Of a DNA stretch of 7,007 nt, positions 1-5,697 are shown piece after piece (position 1 is the first letter of the stretch; every line of letters starts with the position of its first letter). The DNA comes from Anaerolineae bacterium. Lineage in GTDB: Bacteria > Chloroflexota > Anaerolineae > JAADDB01. The notes beneath the pieces were generated by a model. It made no database searches and was not told the origin of the DNA. It saw only the letters and a list, made by a program, of their open reading frames with translations. Where the stretch lies: positions 1 to 7,007 of the forward strand of contig WFQT01000035.1 of assembly GCA_015486895.1 (NCBI GenBank), read 5' to 3'. The position numbers and the translations under genes are program-made.

Positions 1-1
1 G

Positions 2-766
2 TATGAGGCCAAAGCACACATTACACTGAATCACTTCTTAGCTACGCCAACGGTGACTGTGACACCGACAGCCACGCCTACAGTAGAGGAAACGCCTACC
101 TCAACGGCGACGTCTACCGCTACGCCGACGGTGGCGGTGAAAGTTCTGCCTACCTCCACGCCAACAACTACGCCGGTCCCGACAGCAACCACCGTGCCAG
201 CCGAGGCAACGATCTCTTCCCCGGCAGCCGGCGCTCTGCTCAACGGCCCCTTGGAAGTGCGTGGCCAGGCCTGGGCGCCTGCCTTTGACCGCTATGAGCT
301 CCGCGTTGCCCCTCAGACCGGCAATGTTTGGACGACATTGTTCACCAGTCAGAAACCGGTTACCGGCGGCACTTTAGCACAGATCGATCCTTCCGTCCTG
401 TCCGATGGGGCCTACCGCCTGCAGTTGGCCGTTTATGTCTCCAACATGCCTGCTCCGGCTGCCATAAGCGAAGTGCCGGTGATAGTGGACCACACCCCAC
501 CGACGGTAACCTGGGTATCCCCCACTGATAGTGCAACCATCACTGCCGGGAAAACACTCATCACCGCCAAAGCAGTGGATCCGGCCGGTGTTGCTCAGGT
601 GCGTTTCCGGGTAGATGGGACGGAAATCGGCACTGTCGTTCAGGCACCTTATCAAGTGGGCTGGATTGCCACTGCCGGCAAGCACACCCTTGCCGTGCTG
701 GCATTGGACACTGCCGGCAATTGGTCCGTGGCGCAAGAAATCCACGTGCAGGTCACAGCGCAATAA
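2..766 (+). CDS. C-terminal part of a secreted or surface protein: Thr/Pro linker plus two Ig-like domains (5' truncated)
   Basis: The frame is open to the left edge (first visible residues YEAKAHITLNHFLATP), so the gene starts outside the window. A GTG at 53 lies inside a Thr/Pro linker and is an unlikely true start. Counting from position 2, residues about 15-68 form the linker, rich in TPT and TATPT. An Ig-like or beta-sandwich domain follows (about 69-165, beginning ATISSPAAGALLNGPLEVRG and containing LSDGAYRLQLAVYV). A second domain (about 166-254, beginning HTPPTVTWVSP) has the pattern VRFRVDGTEIG..., HTLAVLALDTAGNWS typical of bacterial Ig-like Big_9-type modules. The protein ends at TAA 764-766. 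Such tails occur in Chloroflexota on penicillin-binding proteins, secreted peptidases and eukaryote-like Ser/Thr kinases. The catalytic part is not visible, so I do not choose among them. It probably acts outside the membrane, the linker holding the Ig domains away from a membrane anchor. Confidence 0.8.
   Translation, partial: YEAKAHITLNHFLATPTVTVTPTATPTVEETPTSTATSTATPTVAVKVLPTSTPTTTPVPTATTVPAEATISSPAAGALLNGPLEVRGQAWAPAFDRYELRVAPQTGNVWTTLFTSQKPVTGGTLAQIDPSVLSDGAYRLQLAVYVSNMPAPAAISEVPVIVDHTPPTVTWVSPTDSATITAGKTLITAKAVDPAGVAQVRFRVDGTEIGTVVQAPYQVGWIATAGKHTLAVLALDTAGNWSVAQEIHVQVTAQ
44..208 (+). repeat. Low-complexity Thr/Pro-coding tract
   Basis: Degenerate repetition of ACG/ACC/ACA, CCG/CCT/CCA and GCG/GCT codons encodes a mucin-like linker (TPTATPT, TSTATSTATPT, STPTTTPVPTATT). 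The nucleotide repeats are imperfect, suggesting selection on composition more than recent expansion. The same tract makes an artificial Val/Gly-rich open frame on the opposite strand. Confidence 0.75.
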
Positions 767-799
767 TTTCTAGACTATACTCTACCGTTTTTATTTTAG

Positions 800-931
800 C
801 CACAGAAATACACAGATCTAGGTCGAAAAGCAAAGGAAAATCTGTGTTATTCCGTGCAGCCTGGTTCCTGATTTGTCAATCACAGATTCCGTTTTTGTGT
901 TTTTAATCTGTGCAATCTGTGCAATCTGTGG
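800..931. repeat. Imperfect palindromic intergenic element with three tandem 9-bp units
   Basis: The left end reads CCACAGAAATACACAGAT (800-817). The right end carries three tandem 9-bp units, AATCTGTGC (905-913), AATCTGTGC (914-922) and AATCTGTGG (923-931), whose reverse complement matches the left end. Internal inverted pieces (ATCTGTG near 841, CACAGATT near 882) support a long imperfect hairpin. Similar CACAGATT/AATCTGTG palindromes are known as dispersed non-coding repeats in many environmental bacterial genomes. No transposase or clear target-site duplication is visible. Confidence 0.65.
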
Positions 932-935
932 TAAA

Positions 936-983
936 GATAGCGCAGTAGAGCCTAAAGCGTCATTCTCGCCAGACTTCAGTACT
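936..983 (+). repeat. 48-bp dispersed repeat, copy A
   Basis: This segment begins GATAGC, contains GAGCCTAAA (948-956) and CTCGCC, and ends CAGTACT. It aligns without gaps to 3594-3641. By eye 36 of 48 positions match, including 15 of 15 in the GATAGC and GAGCCTAAA blocks. It lies 4 bp after the palindromic element and about 80 bp before the kinase start. Confidence 0.6.
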
Positions 984-1065
984 TTAATAGACATATGCCG
1001 CTCAGCATGGTAGAATGACATGAATCTGACAAAAGCAAAACCAATATTATTTACAGATTAGACTT

Positions 1066-3384
1066 GTGAACTTGTGGAATAATGTGACGATGAATGTGCT
1101 TGATTGGCTACAACGCCTCTTGCCAAGCAGAGGGGCAGGAGTAGAACGAGAGTTTGCCAGGGAGAACCTTTTGGCCACACTGGCGGAAACGACCTCCTCA
1201 GCCATCTTCGTTTACCGGGAACATTTTCTTTATGCCAACCGTGCTACCGAACAGATCACCGGTTGCAGCCGTGAAGAACTGGTCACCATGCATTTTTGGG
1301 ATGTAGTGCATCCCGATCAGCGCCAGTTAGTCAGAAAACGCGGCCTAATCCGCCTCCGGGGGGGGACAGTCCCGAACCATTACATCATTAAGCTCCTACG
1401 CAAAGATGGCACCGTGCGTTGGGTTGATTTTGTAGCCCATGCTGTTCAGTTAGGCGGCCAAGTCGCTGGCTTAGGCACAGCTTTTGACATTACTCCATTA
1501 AAAGAGACAGAGGCGAAGTTGCAACAAGCTGTCAATAACTTATCGGCACTCTTTCACAGTTCCCGACAGCTTCTGGAAATAACGACTACTCAAGACGCCA
1601 TGGAGAAAGCTTGTCAGGAAGCTGTAGAGCAATTTGGCGTTAAAATGGCGTGGATTGGCGTAGTGCGGCCCGGCGACTTCAAAGTGTACCCTGTGGCCAT
1701 CGCCGGGGCTGAAGAAGGTTATACACAATCTATCCACGTGACCTGGGGAGATATGGCTACCGGCCAGGGGCCTACCGGGGTGGCCATCCGCGAGAAAAAG
1801 CCAGTGGCACAGAATTACATTGACACTGATCCTGCTTATGAACCGTGGCGCGCTGCCGCTCTATCTCGTGGCTATCGTTCCTCTTTAGCGCTGCCGCTGC
1901 TCTATGGTGAAAAGGTATTAGGCACGATCAACCTTTATAGCGAACAGCCAGCTTATTTCAGCGAAGAGACATTGCCGACTTTCCAGGCGTTTGCGAACTT
2001 AGTAGCCATTGCCTTTCAGCGAGGGGACTTGTTTGAAAAGGAAGCAAAACGACGTCAAACAGCAGAGACGCTGCAAGGGATTGCTATTGCCTTAGGATCG
2101 ACGCTGGAACTAAAGCCGCTTTTAGATCTGATACTGACCCGTCTCGCTTCTGTCGTTCCCTACGATAGCACTGCCATCCTGTTACGCGAAGAAAAGGGCT
2201 TGCGGGTAGTTGCCGGGCATGGTTTCCCCCGGCCGGACCAAATCCTGGACTATCTCTTGCCCCTTGAGGAGGATGAACTTTTCCACACGATAAAACAAAC
2301 TCAGCGTCCCCTTTGGTTAGCCGATGCTCAGGCAAATCCTATATTCCACAAGTACGGCGGCACCGACTACGTACATGGTTGGTTAGGCGTGCCGTTGATA
2401 GGGCAAGGTGAGGTGATCGGAGTACTGACTTTAGATAGCCGGCAGTTCGATGCCTATGGTGCCGAGGAAGCAGAGGTCGTGCAGATCTTCGCCCAGCAAG
2501 CAGCGCAGGCAATTGCTAACGCCAAGCTTTACGAGCAGTTGCGCCAACAGGCGGCTCAACTGGAAGAACGAGTCACAGAGCAGACGATCGCGCTGAAAAA
2601 CCGCGTGGTAGAGGTAGAGCAACTTAACCAAGGAATGATTAAGTTGTTATATGATGTACAAACAGCTTATCGGCAAGCGACAATCATGACCAAACGGCTA
2701 CAAGACACCAATGCAGTTCTGGAAGAATTCACTTATACCGCTTCTCATGACTTACGGGCACCGCTGCGGGCTATTCAGGGCTTTGCCGAGTTCTTATGGG
2801 AGGACAATGCTGCAAAGTTAGACCCAGCCGGGCAAGATTACTTGCAGCGGATTTTGAATGCCGCCCAGCGCATGGATCAACTTATCGTGGATTTGCTGGC
2901 TTATAGTCGTTTAGCCCGCGAGGAGCTACCCATTCAGCCCCTTGACTTAATGACAGTTACGCAACGCGTGCTCCTGGATCTCGACGGTGAAATTCAGGCC
3001 AAGCATGCTACAGTGGACGTTCAGCAACCGTTGCTCTCAGTGCTGGGGCACGAAACGACGTTAGAACAAGTAGTGCTCAACTTGGTAGAGAATGCGTTGA
3101 AATTTGGCCCACCAGGCGGGCAGCCCCGGGTACGCATCTGGACGGAGAAGATAGGCGGGCAGGTGCGACTTTGGGTAGAGGATAACGGCATTGGCATTCC
3201 GCTGGAGCACCAGGAGCGTATCTTCCGTGTTTTTGAGCGCTTGCACCGTCAAGAGGAATACCCCGGCACCGGCATCGGCTTGGCCTCGGTAAAGAAGGGC
3301 GTGGAACGGATGGGAGGACGCGTTGGCGTGGAGTCAGAGGTAGGAAAAGGAAGCCGTTTCTGGGTAGAATTGCCTCCGGCATGA
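1066..3384 (+). CDS. Cytosolic sensor histidine kinase, PAS-GAF-GAF-HisKA-HATPase_c
   Basis: This 772-residue protein would autophosphorylate on His in response to a signal sensed by its N-terminal domains and pass phosphate to a response regulator. Approximate domains: PAS/PAC 35-145 (ending FDITPLKETEAKL), GAF1 165-320 (GQGPTGVAIREKKPV, RGYRSSLALPL), GAF2 340-490 (GWLGVPLIGQGEVIGVLTLD), coiled coil 485-555, HisKA with H-box SHDLRAPLRAI (His561), and HATPase_c with N-box ENALKF (Asn676), G1 box DNGIGIP (706-712), F-box RIFRVFERL and G2 box GTGIGL (734-739). All catalytic boxes look intact. There is no transmembrane segment or signal peptide, so it should be soluble. No bilin-binding Cys context is seen, so it is not a recognisable phytochrome. 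GTG 1066 is the first start after an in-frame stop at 1027; ATG 1090 is an alternative. Neither has a clear Shine-Dalgarno. No receiver domain is attached and no response regulator lies in the window. Confidence 0.95.
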   Translation: MNLWNNVTMNVLDWLQRLLPSRGAGVEREFARENLLATLAETTSSAIFVYREHFLYANRATEQITGCSREELVTMHFWDVVHPDQRQLVRKRGLIRLRGGTVPNHYIIKLLRKDGTVRWVDFVAHAVQLGGQVAGLGTAFDITPLKETEAKLQQAVNNLSALFHSSRQLLEITTTQDAMEKACQEAVEQFGVKMAWIGVVRPGDFKVYPVAIAGAEEGYTQSIHVTWGDMATGQGPTGVAIREKKPVAQNYIDTDPAYEPWRAAALSRGYRSSLALPLLYGEKVLGTINLYSEQPAYFSEETLPTFQAFANLVAIAFQRGDLFEKEAKRRQTAETLQGIAIALGSTLELKPLLDLILTRLASVVPYDSTAILLREEKGLRVVAGHGFPRPDQILDYLLPLEEDELFHTIKQTQRPLWLADAQANPIFHKYGGTDYVHGWLGVPLIGQGEVIGVLTLDSRQFDAYGAEEAEVVQIFAQQAAQAIANAKLYEQLRQQAAQLEERVTEQTIALKNRVVEVEQLNQGMIKLLYDVQTAYRQATIMTKRLQDTNAVLEEFTYTASHDLRAPLRAIQGFAEFLWEDNAAKLDPAGQDYLQRILNAAQRMDQLIVDLLAYSRLAREELPIQPLDLMTVTQRVLLDLDGEIQAKHATVDVQQPLLSVLGHETTLEQVVLNLVENALKFGPPGGQPRVRIWTEKIGGQVRLWVEDNGIGIPLEHQERIFRVFERLHRQEEYPGTGIGLASVKKGVERMGGRVGVESEVGKGSRFWVELPPA

Positions 3385-3401
3385 GGAGCAGTATGGCTGT
3401 G

Positions 3402-3434
3402 AGACGTTCAACTTCTGTGAGAAGTTGAACGTCT
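3402..3434 (+). terminator. Perfect 15-bp stem, 3-nt loop hairpin; probable terminator of the kinase gene
   Basis: AGACGTTCAACTTCT (3402-3416), loop GTG, AGAAGTTGAACGTCT (3420-3434). The arms are exact reverse complements. It begins 18 nt after the kinase stop, where a terminator would be expected. The following bases (TCGTTTCG) are only moderately U-rich, so intrinsic termination may be weak. It could equally be a dispersed REP-like palindrome, since one arm recurs at 3571-3585 with a single change. Confidence 0.6.
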
Positions 3435-3501
3435 TCGTTTCGCAGGTGCAGTTTCAACCGCGGCCGGAATGCGCAACAACATTACCTGACGGCGGGCGTA
3501 G

Positions 3502-3518
3502 GGGTGAATCATTCGCCC
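3502..3518. repeat. Small palindrome GGGTGAAT-C-ATTCGCCC
   Basis: Two 8-bp arms flank a single C; one position pairs as G-T instead of G-C. The surrounding GTAGGGG...CGCCCTC resembles short palindromic intergenic repeats known from other genomes. With one copy in the window, repeat status is inferred. Confidence 0.4.
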
Positions 3519-3570
3519 TCAGGCGCAAGTCGGCGCAATTTTATAGTGTCGCGATACCCTGCAAGCCATA

Positions 3571-3585
3571 AGACGTTCGACTTCT
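3571..3585 (+). repeat. One-arm copy of the 3402-3416 hairpin
   Basis: AGACGTTCGACTTCT differs from 3402-3416 at one base (A to G). The matching second arm is absent; the sequence runs instead into the 48-bp repeat copy B. This suggests a truncated or recombined copy of the same palindromic element. Confidence 0.55.
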
Positions 3586-3593
3586 GCAGCGAA

Positions 3594-3641
3594 GATAGCC
3601 TGATCGAGCCTAAAACGCTATTTTCGCCAGGCCCCAGTACT
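3594..3641 (+). repeat. 48-bp dispersed repeat, copy B, with internal stem-loop
   Basis: This is the gap-free counterpart of 936-983. It contains GAGCCTAAA (3606-3614) and ends CAGTACT. GCGAAGATAGC (3589-3599) and GCTATTTTCGC (3617-3627) form an inverted repeat with one mismatch, enclosing GAGCCTAAA in the loop. It ends 5 bp from the NifX-like stop codon and so could lie in the 3' end of that transcript. It lacks a U-tract in that direction. Confidence 0.6.
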
Positions 3642-3646
3642 AAGTG

Positions 3647-4084
3647 TTAATGCAAGTATTCGGTGTGGTTCACCAGTTCTCCGGCGAGATATGCCTCCAC
3701 CGCGTTCTCGATAAGGGAAATATCGGTAATCACCGGCCGGATGCCGGCCTCGGTCATGGCTTCATAGGCGCCGTATCCCATGCCTTGACAAAGGAGCACA
3801 TCACAGTCCAGAATGGCCTCAGCCATGGAATTATGACGGAGGGCAGCACCGGCACCATAGCCATGTCGCCCTCCTGTTTCGTGGTTGTGATCTTCCTGAT
3901 GATCATAACTGACCATTTGAGGGCCGGAATTGCCTACCTGGCGAAAAGATTCATGCCCTACTTTTGGTCGCGTCTCTGCTTTGATGACCACGCCCTCCTG
4001 GATCGTCAAAACGGCATAATAACGTGCCCGTCCAAAATGCTGGCTGATAGTGATACCATCATCAGTGATGGCTGCAATTTTCAT
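3647..4084 (-). CDS. NifB/NifX/NafY-family dinitrogenase iron-molybdenum cofactor-binding protein with His-rich insert
   Basis: The protein has 145 residues from ATG 4084, or 146 from the adjacent ATG at 4087. It begins MKIAAITDDGITISQHFGRA, the typical start of the Dinitrogenase_Mo-Fe (COG1433) fold with its HFGRA motif. The second half has CDVLLCQGMGYGAYEAM, then GIRPVITD and ENAVEAYLAGELVNH, also family-typical. Between the halves, residues about 60-85 form a His-rich insert (YDHQEDHNHETGGRHGYG and a later RHNS), likely to bind metal. Members carry or protect FeMo-co precursors or other iron-sulfur clusters. No nif genes are here, so a general metal or cluster role is more likely than nitrogen fixation. 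The second ATG fits the family N-terminus and lies 4 nt from AGGAGG; the first would be only 1 nt away. The start overlaps the upstream FabH stop by one base (TGATG), so the pair is translationally coupled. Confidence 0.9.
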   Translation of the reverse strand: MKIAAITDDGITISQHFGRARYYAVLTIQEGVVIKAETRPKVGHESFRQVGNSGPQMVSYDHQEDHNHETGGRHGYGAGAALRHNSMAEAILDCDVLLCQGMGYGAYEAMTEAGIRPVITDISLIENAVEAYLAGELVNHTEYLH

Positions 4085-5340
4085 CATTCCTCCTCATTGT
4101 TGCTTTCCTGTTGATTATTCATTTCCTCTCCCTTGTGTATCTGCCTGCTCACTTTGGCAACTTGATCACCCACTTTATCCAGTTGCGAAGAGACTTTCTC
4201 CGTGGTAGTCTCTGTATCCGGTGAGCCGAGGAAAAAGCCAAGAATACGTCGTCGCCAGCGACGGATAAAGGATTGTATTGCTGCCCAACGGTAGTGGATC
4301 GCCAAGTCCATCTGCTTTTGGAATGACAACGGCGGTTTTGGCACCGGAACGCCCCATTGTACGACTGCAGCTGCCCAGGTCAAGCCACCACCGAAACCAA
4401 CGAAGACGATGTTGTCCCCTGGTTTAAGTTTTTTCTCCTCAATAGCGTCCACTAAGGCCAAAGGAATCGAAGCAGTGGATGTGTTCCCATAACGATCTAA
4501 GTTCATATAAACCCGTTCGGCAGGGAATTTAAGATGCTTCACGATTGAAGACTGGATAATGCGCACGTTAGCTTGGTGAGGAATAATCCAATCTATGTCT
4601 TCCAATGCCAAGCCGGCTTGTGCGACCACGCGTCGAGTCGCGTCGGCCATGACCCGCACGGCGAAGCGGAACACTTCCCTGCCGCCCATTTTGATGTAGT
4701 GATCGCCGTTAGCTACTGTCTTCATGGTAGTCGGGTGGCGCGTTCCGCTGGCAGGAACGATGAGAAGGTCACCGCCGGAGCCATCAGAACCTAACTCCGC
4801 GGTCAAAAATCCCCCCGGCTGATCGCTGCCTTGCACCACAACAGCACCAGCGCCGTCCCCAAAGAGCACACAGGTATTGCGGTCACTCCAATCTATTAAC
4901 CGGGAGAGAGTTTCTGACCCAATGACCAGCACCGTGTTTGCTAACCCGGCTACGATTTGGCCGTGGGCCATAGCTAATCCATAAACGAAGCCGGAACAAG
5001 CAGCGCTCAGGTCGTAAGCGCCGGCGTGACTGGCACCCAGCGCATCCTGCACTAAGCAAGCTGTTGCCGGGAAGGCATAATCAGGTGAGGAAGAAGCAAC
5101 GATAATGAGATCAAGATCATCCGGATCCACCCTGGCCTTGGCCAAAGCATCCCGGGCCGCTCTGGTCGCCATAGTGGCAGTACTCTCCTCCGGGTCCTTA
5201 AGGATCCGACGCTCTCTGACACCAGTCCGAGTACGAATCCACTCATCAGTAGTGTCCACCATTTTTTCCAGATCAAAATTCGTAAGAATGTCCGGCGGCA
5301 CGTATTTTCCCCAGCCGATGATGTGCGAATAATGCGTCAT
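4084..5340 (-). CDS. fabH: 3-oxoacyl-ACP synthase III (FabH-type) with a 90-residue C-terminal extension
   Basis: FabH condenses acetyl-CoA or a short branched acyl-CoA with malonyl-ACP to begin type II fatty-acid synthesis in the cytosol. The catalytic triad is visible: Cys115 in DLSAACSGFVYGLA, His255 in WIIPHQANVRI, and Asn286 in DRYGNTSTASIPLA. The terminal GFGGGLTWAAAVVQW (315-329) is where a typical FabH of about 320-330 residues ends. Here the frame continues to 418 residues. The tail has a basic, aromatic segment (about 341-372, with FIRRWRRRILGFFLG), then a polar helical or coiled-coil-like stretch (TTTEKVSSQLDKVGDQVAKV) and an Asn/Gln/Glu-rich end. The start MTHYSHIIGWGKYVPP is the family N-terminus, and GGAGAG lies 5 nt upstream. 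The tail is consistent with membrane or partner docking; this is inference. Another thiolase-superfamily ketosynthase III with different primer use cannot be excluded. Confidence 0.93.
   Translation of the reverse strand: MTHYSHIIGWGKYVPPDILTNFDLEKMVDTTDEWIRTRTGVRERRILKDPEESTATMATRAARDALAKARVDPDDLDLIIVASSSPDYAFPATACLVQDALGASHAGAYDLSAACSGFVYGLAMAHGQIVAGLANTVLVIGSETLSRLIDWSDRNTCVLFGDGAGAVVVQGSDQPGGFLTAELGSDGSGGDLLIVPASGTRHPTTMKTVANGDHYIKMGGREVFRFAVRVMADATRRVVAQAGLALEDIDWIIPHQANVRIIQSSIVKHLKFPAERVYMNLDRYGNTSTASIPLALVDAIEEKKLKPGDNIVFVGFGGGLTWAAAVVQWGVPVPKPPLSFQKQMDLAIHYRWAAIQSFIRRWRRRILGFFLGSPDTETTTEKVSSQLDKVGDQVAKVSRQIHKGEEMNNQQESNNEEE
4088..4095 (-). promoter_or_regulatory. Strong Shine-Dalgarno for the NifX-like gene, inside the FabH coding end
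   Basis: On the - strand the sequence is GAGGAGGA followed by ATGATG. The same bases encode the final Glu residues of FabH (GAG GAG GAA TGA). Spacing favours the second ATG (4084). Confidence 0.75.
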
Positions 5341-5345
5341 TTATT

Positions 5346-5351
5346 CTCTCC
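5346..5351 (-). promoter_or_regulatory. Shine-Dalgarno GGAGAG of fabH
   Basis: On the - strand GGAGAG is followed by AATAA and the ATG at 5340, a 5-nt spacing that supports this start. Confidence 0.7.
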
Positions 5352-5465
5352 GTCCCTTCAGGGGGTAAATGGTGGTAGGCTTTGCCAAGCTCTGGCAGAC
5401 AGAAAGTGTGTTGCTGTTCACCGTTTTCGGGCGCAACCGTTCAGCCACCACAATGAATTAAACTG

Positions 5466-5523
5466 CCGAGGACGCAAGGAGCATAGAGATTTGCTTGTCT
5501 TCTCCCGTTCTTTGCATCCTTGG
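5466..5523. repeat. Imperfect inverted repeat (GAGGACGCAAGGA / TTTGCATCCTTGG type)
   Basis: CCGAGGACGCAAGGA (5466-5480) pairs with TCTTTGCATCCTTGG (5509-5523) at 12 of 15 positions, and all three differences are transitions. The outer flanks (CACCACAATG near 5447, CCTCTGTAGTGA near 5528) also show weak complementarity. It resembles the dispersed palindromes ending in CCTTTG...CTCTGTGGT seen in many environmental bacteria, here much decayed. Confidence 0.5.
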
Positions 5524-5611
5524 TGCCCTCTGTAGTGATATGCACACTGTCTGACGGACAGCCTGAACAGTCGCGATGAGCGATAGCTCACCGCATAACG
5601 ATGAAAATAAA

Positions 5612-5697
5612 AACGCTGATTGCGCTGATCTTACAGATTAACACAGATGATTTTTAGGAATCTGCAGAAATCAGCGCTCATCTGCGTCATCAGCGTT
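5612..5697 (-). repeat. Nested palindromic element of 9-bp units; possible terminator of the protease gene
   Basis: The outer arms AACGCTGAT (5612-5620) and ATCAGCGTT (5689-5697) are perfect. The inner arms are GCGCTGAT (5622-5629) and ATCAGCGC (5670-5677), and the core arms are CAGAT (5644-5648) and ATCTG (5660-5664). The right half is built of units such as AATCTGCAG, AATCAGCGC and ATCAGCGTT, akin to the AATCTGTGC units at 905-931. Read on the - strand, the final arm is followed by TTTATTTTC. It lies about 60 nt after the protease stop, so it could end that transcript. Confidence 0.6.

Larger units (their letters stand above)
767..1065. other. Intergenic gap holding two repeat modules
   Basis: This stretch of 299 bp separates two same-strand genes. 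It holds a palindromic element (800-931) followed almost directly by one copy of a 48-bp dispersed repeat (936-983). The last 80 bp before the kinase are AT-rich (for example TATTAT at 1045-1050) but show no convincing -35/-10 pair. No coding sequence is credible here; the short open frames on both strands are made of the repeats. Confidence 0.6.
3385..3646. other. Convergent intergenic gap with several palindromes
   Basis: The gap lies tail-to-tail between the kinase (+) and the NifX-like gene (-). In order it contains a perfect hairpin (3402-3434), a small palindrome (3502-3518), a one-arm copy of the first hairpin (3571-3585), and copy B of the 48-bp repeat (3594-3641). No open frame with a plausible start and homology is visible. 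Confidence 0.6.

Noticed and set aside
31..243. Val/Gly-rich open frame on the - strand
   Set aside because: It is the complement of the Thr/Pro linker; the composition follows from the ACN/CCN codons and no domain is seen.
905..931. Short tandem repeats as a CRISPR array
   Set aside because: Units are 9 bp and contiguous with no spacers, and no cas gene is present.
818..1021. Open frame with a QIAQIAQI peptide on the - strand
   Set aside because: The peptide is the translation of the 9-bp tandem units in the palindromic element, not a gene.
1045..1050. TATTAT as a -10 promoter box for the kinase
   Set aside because: No acceptable -35 at 16-18 bp; CTGACA at 1026-1031 is only 13 bp away.
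1066..3384. Bacteriophytochrome
   Set aside because: There is no PHY domain and no recognisable chromophore-binding Cys or typical phytochrome GAF motifs.
3647..4084. Nitrogen-fixation cluster
   Set aside because: Only a NifX-like protein is present, and this family is widespread in organisms without nitrogenase.
3644..4114. 156-residue open frame on the + strand, longer than the NifX-like gene opposite it
   Set aside because: The - strand product matches a known family, has a strong Shine-Dalgarno and is coupled to fabH. The + strand frame shows no family motif and runs across the fabH end.
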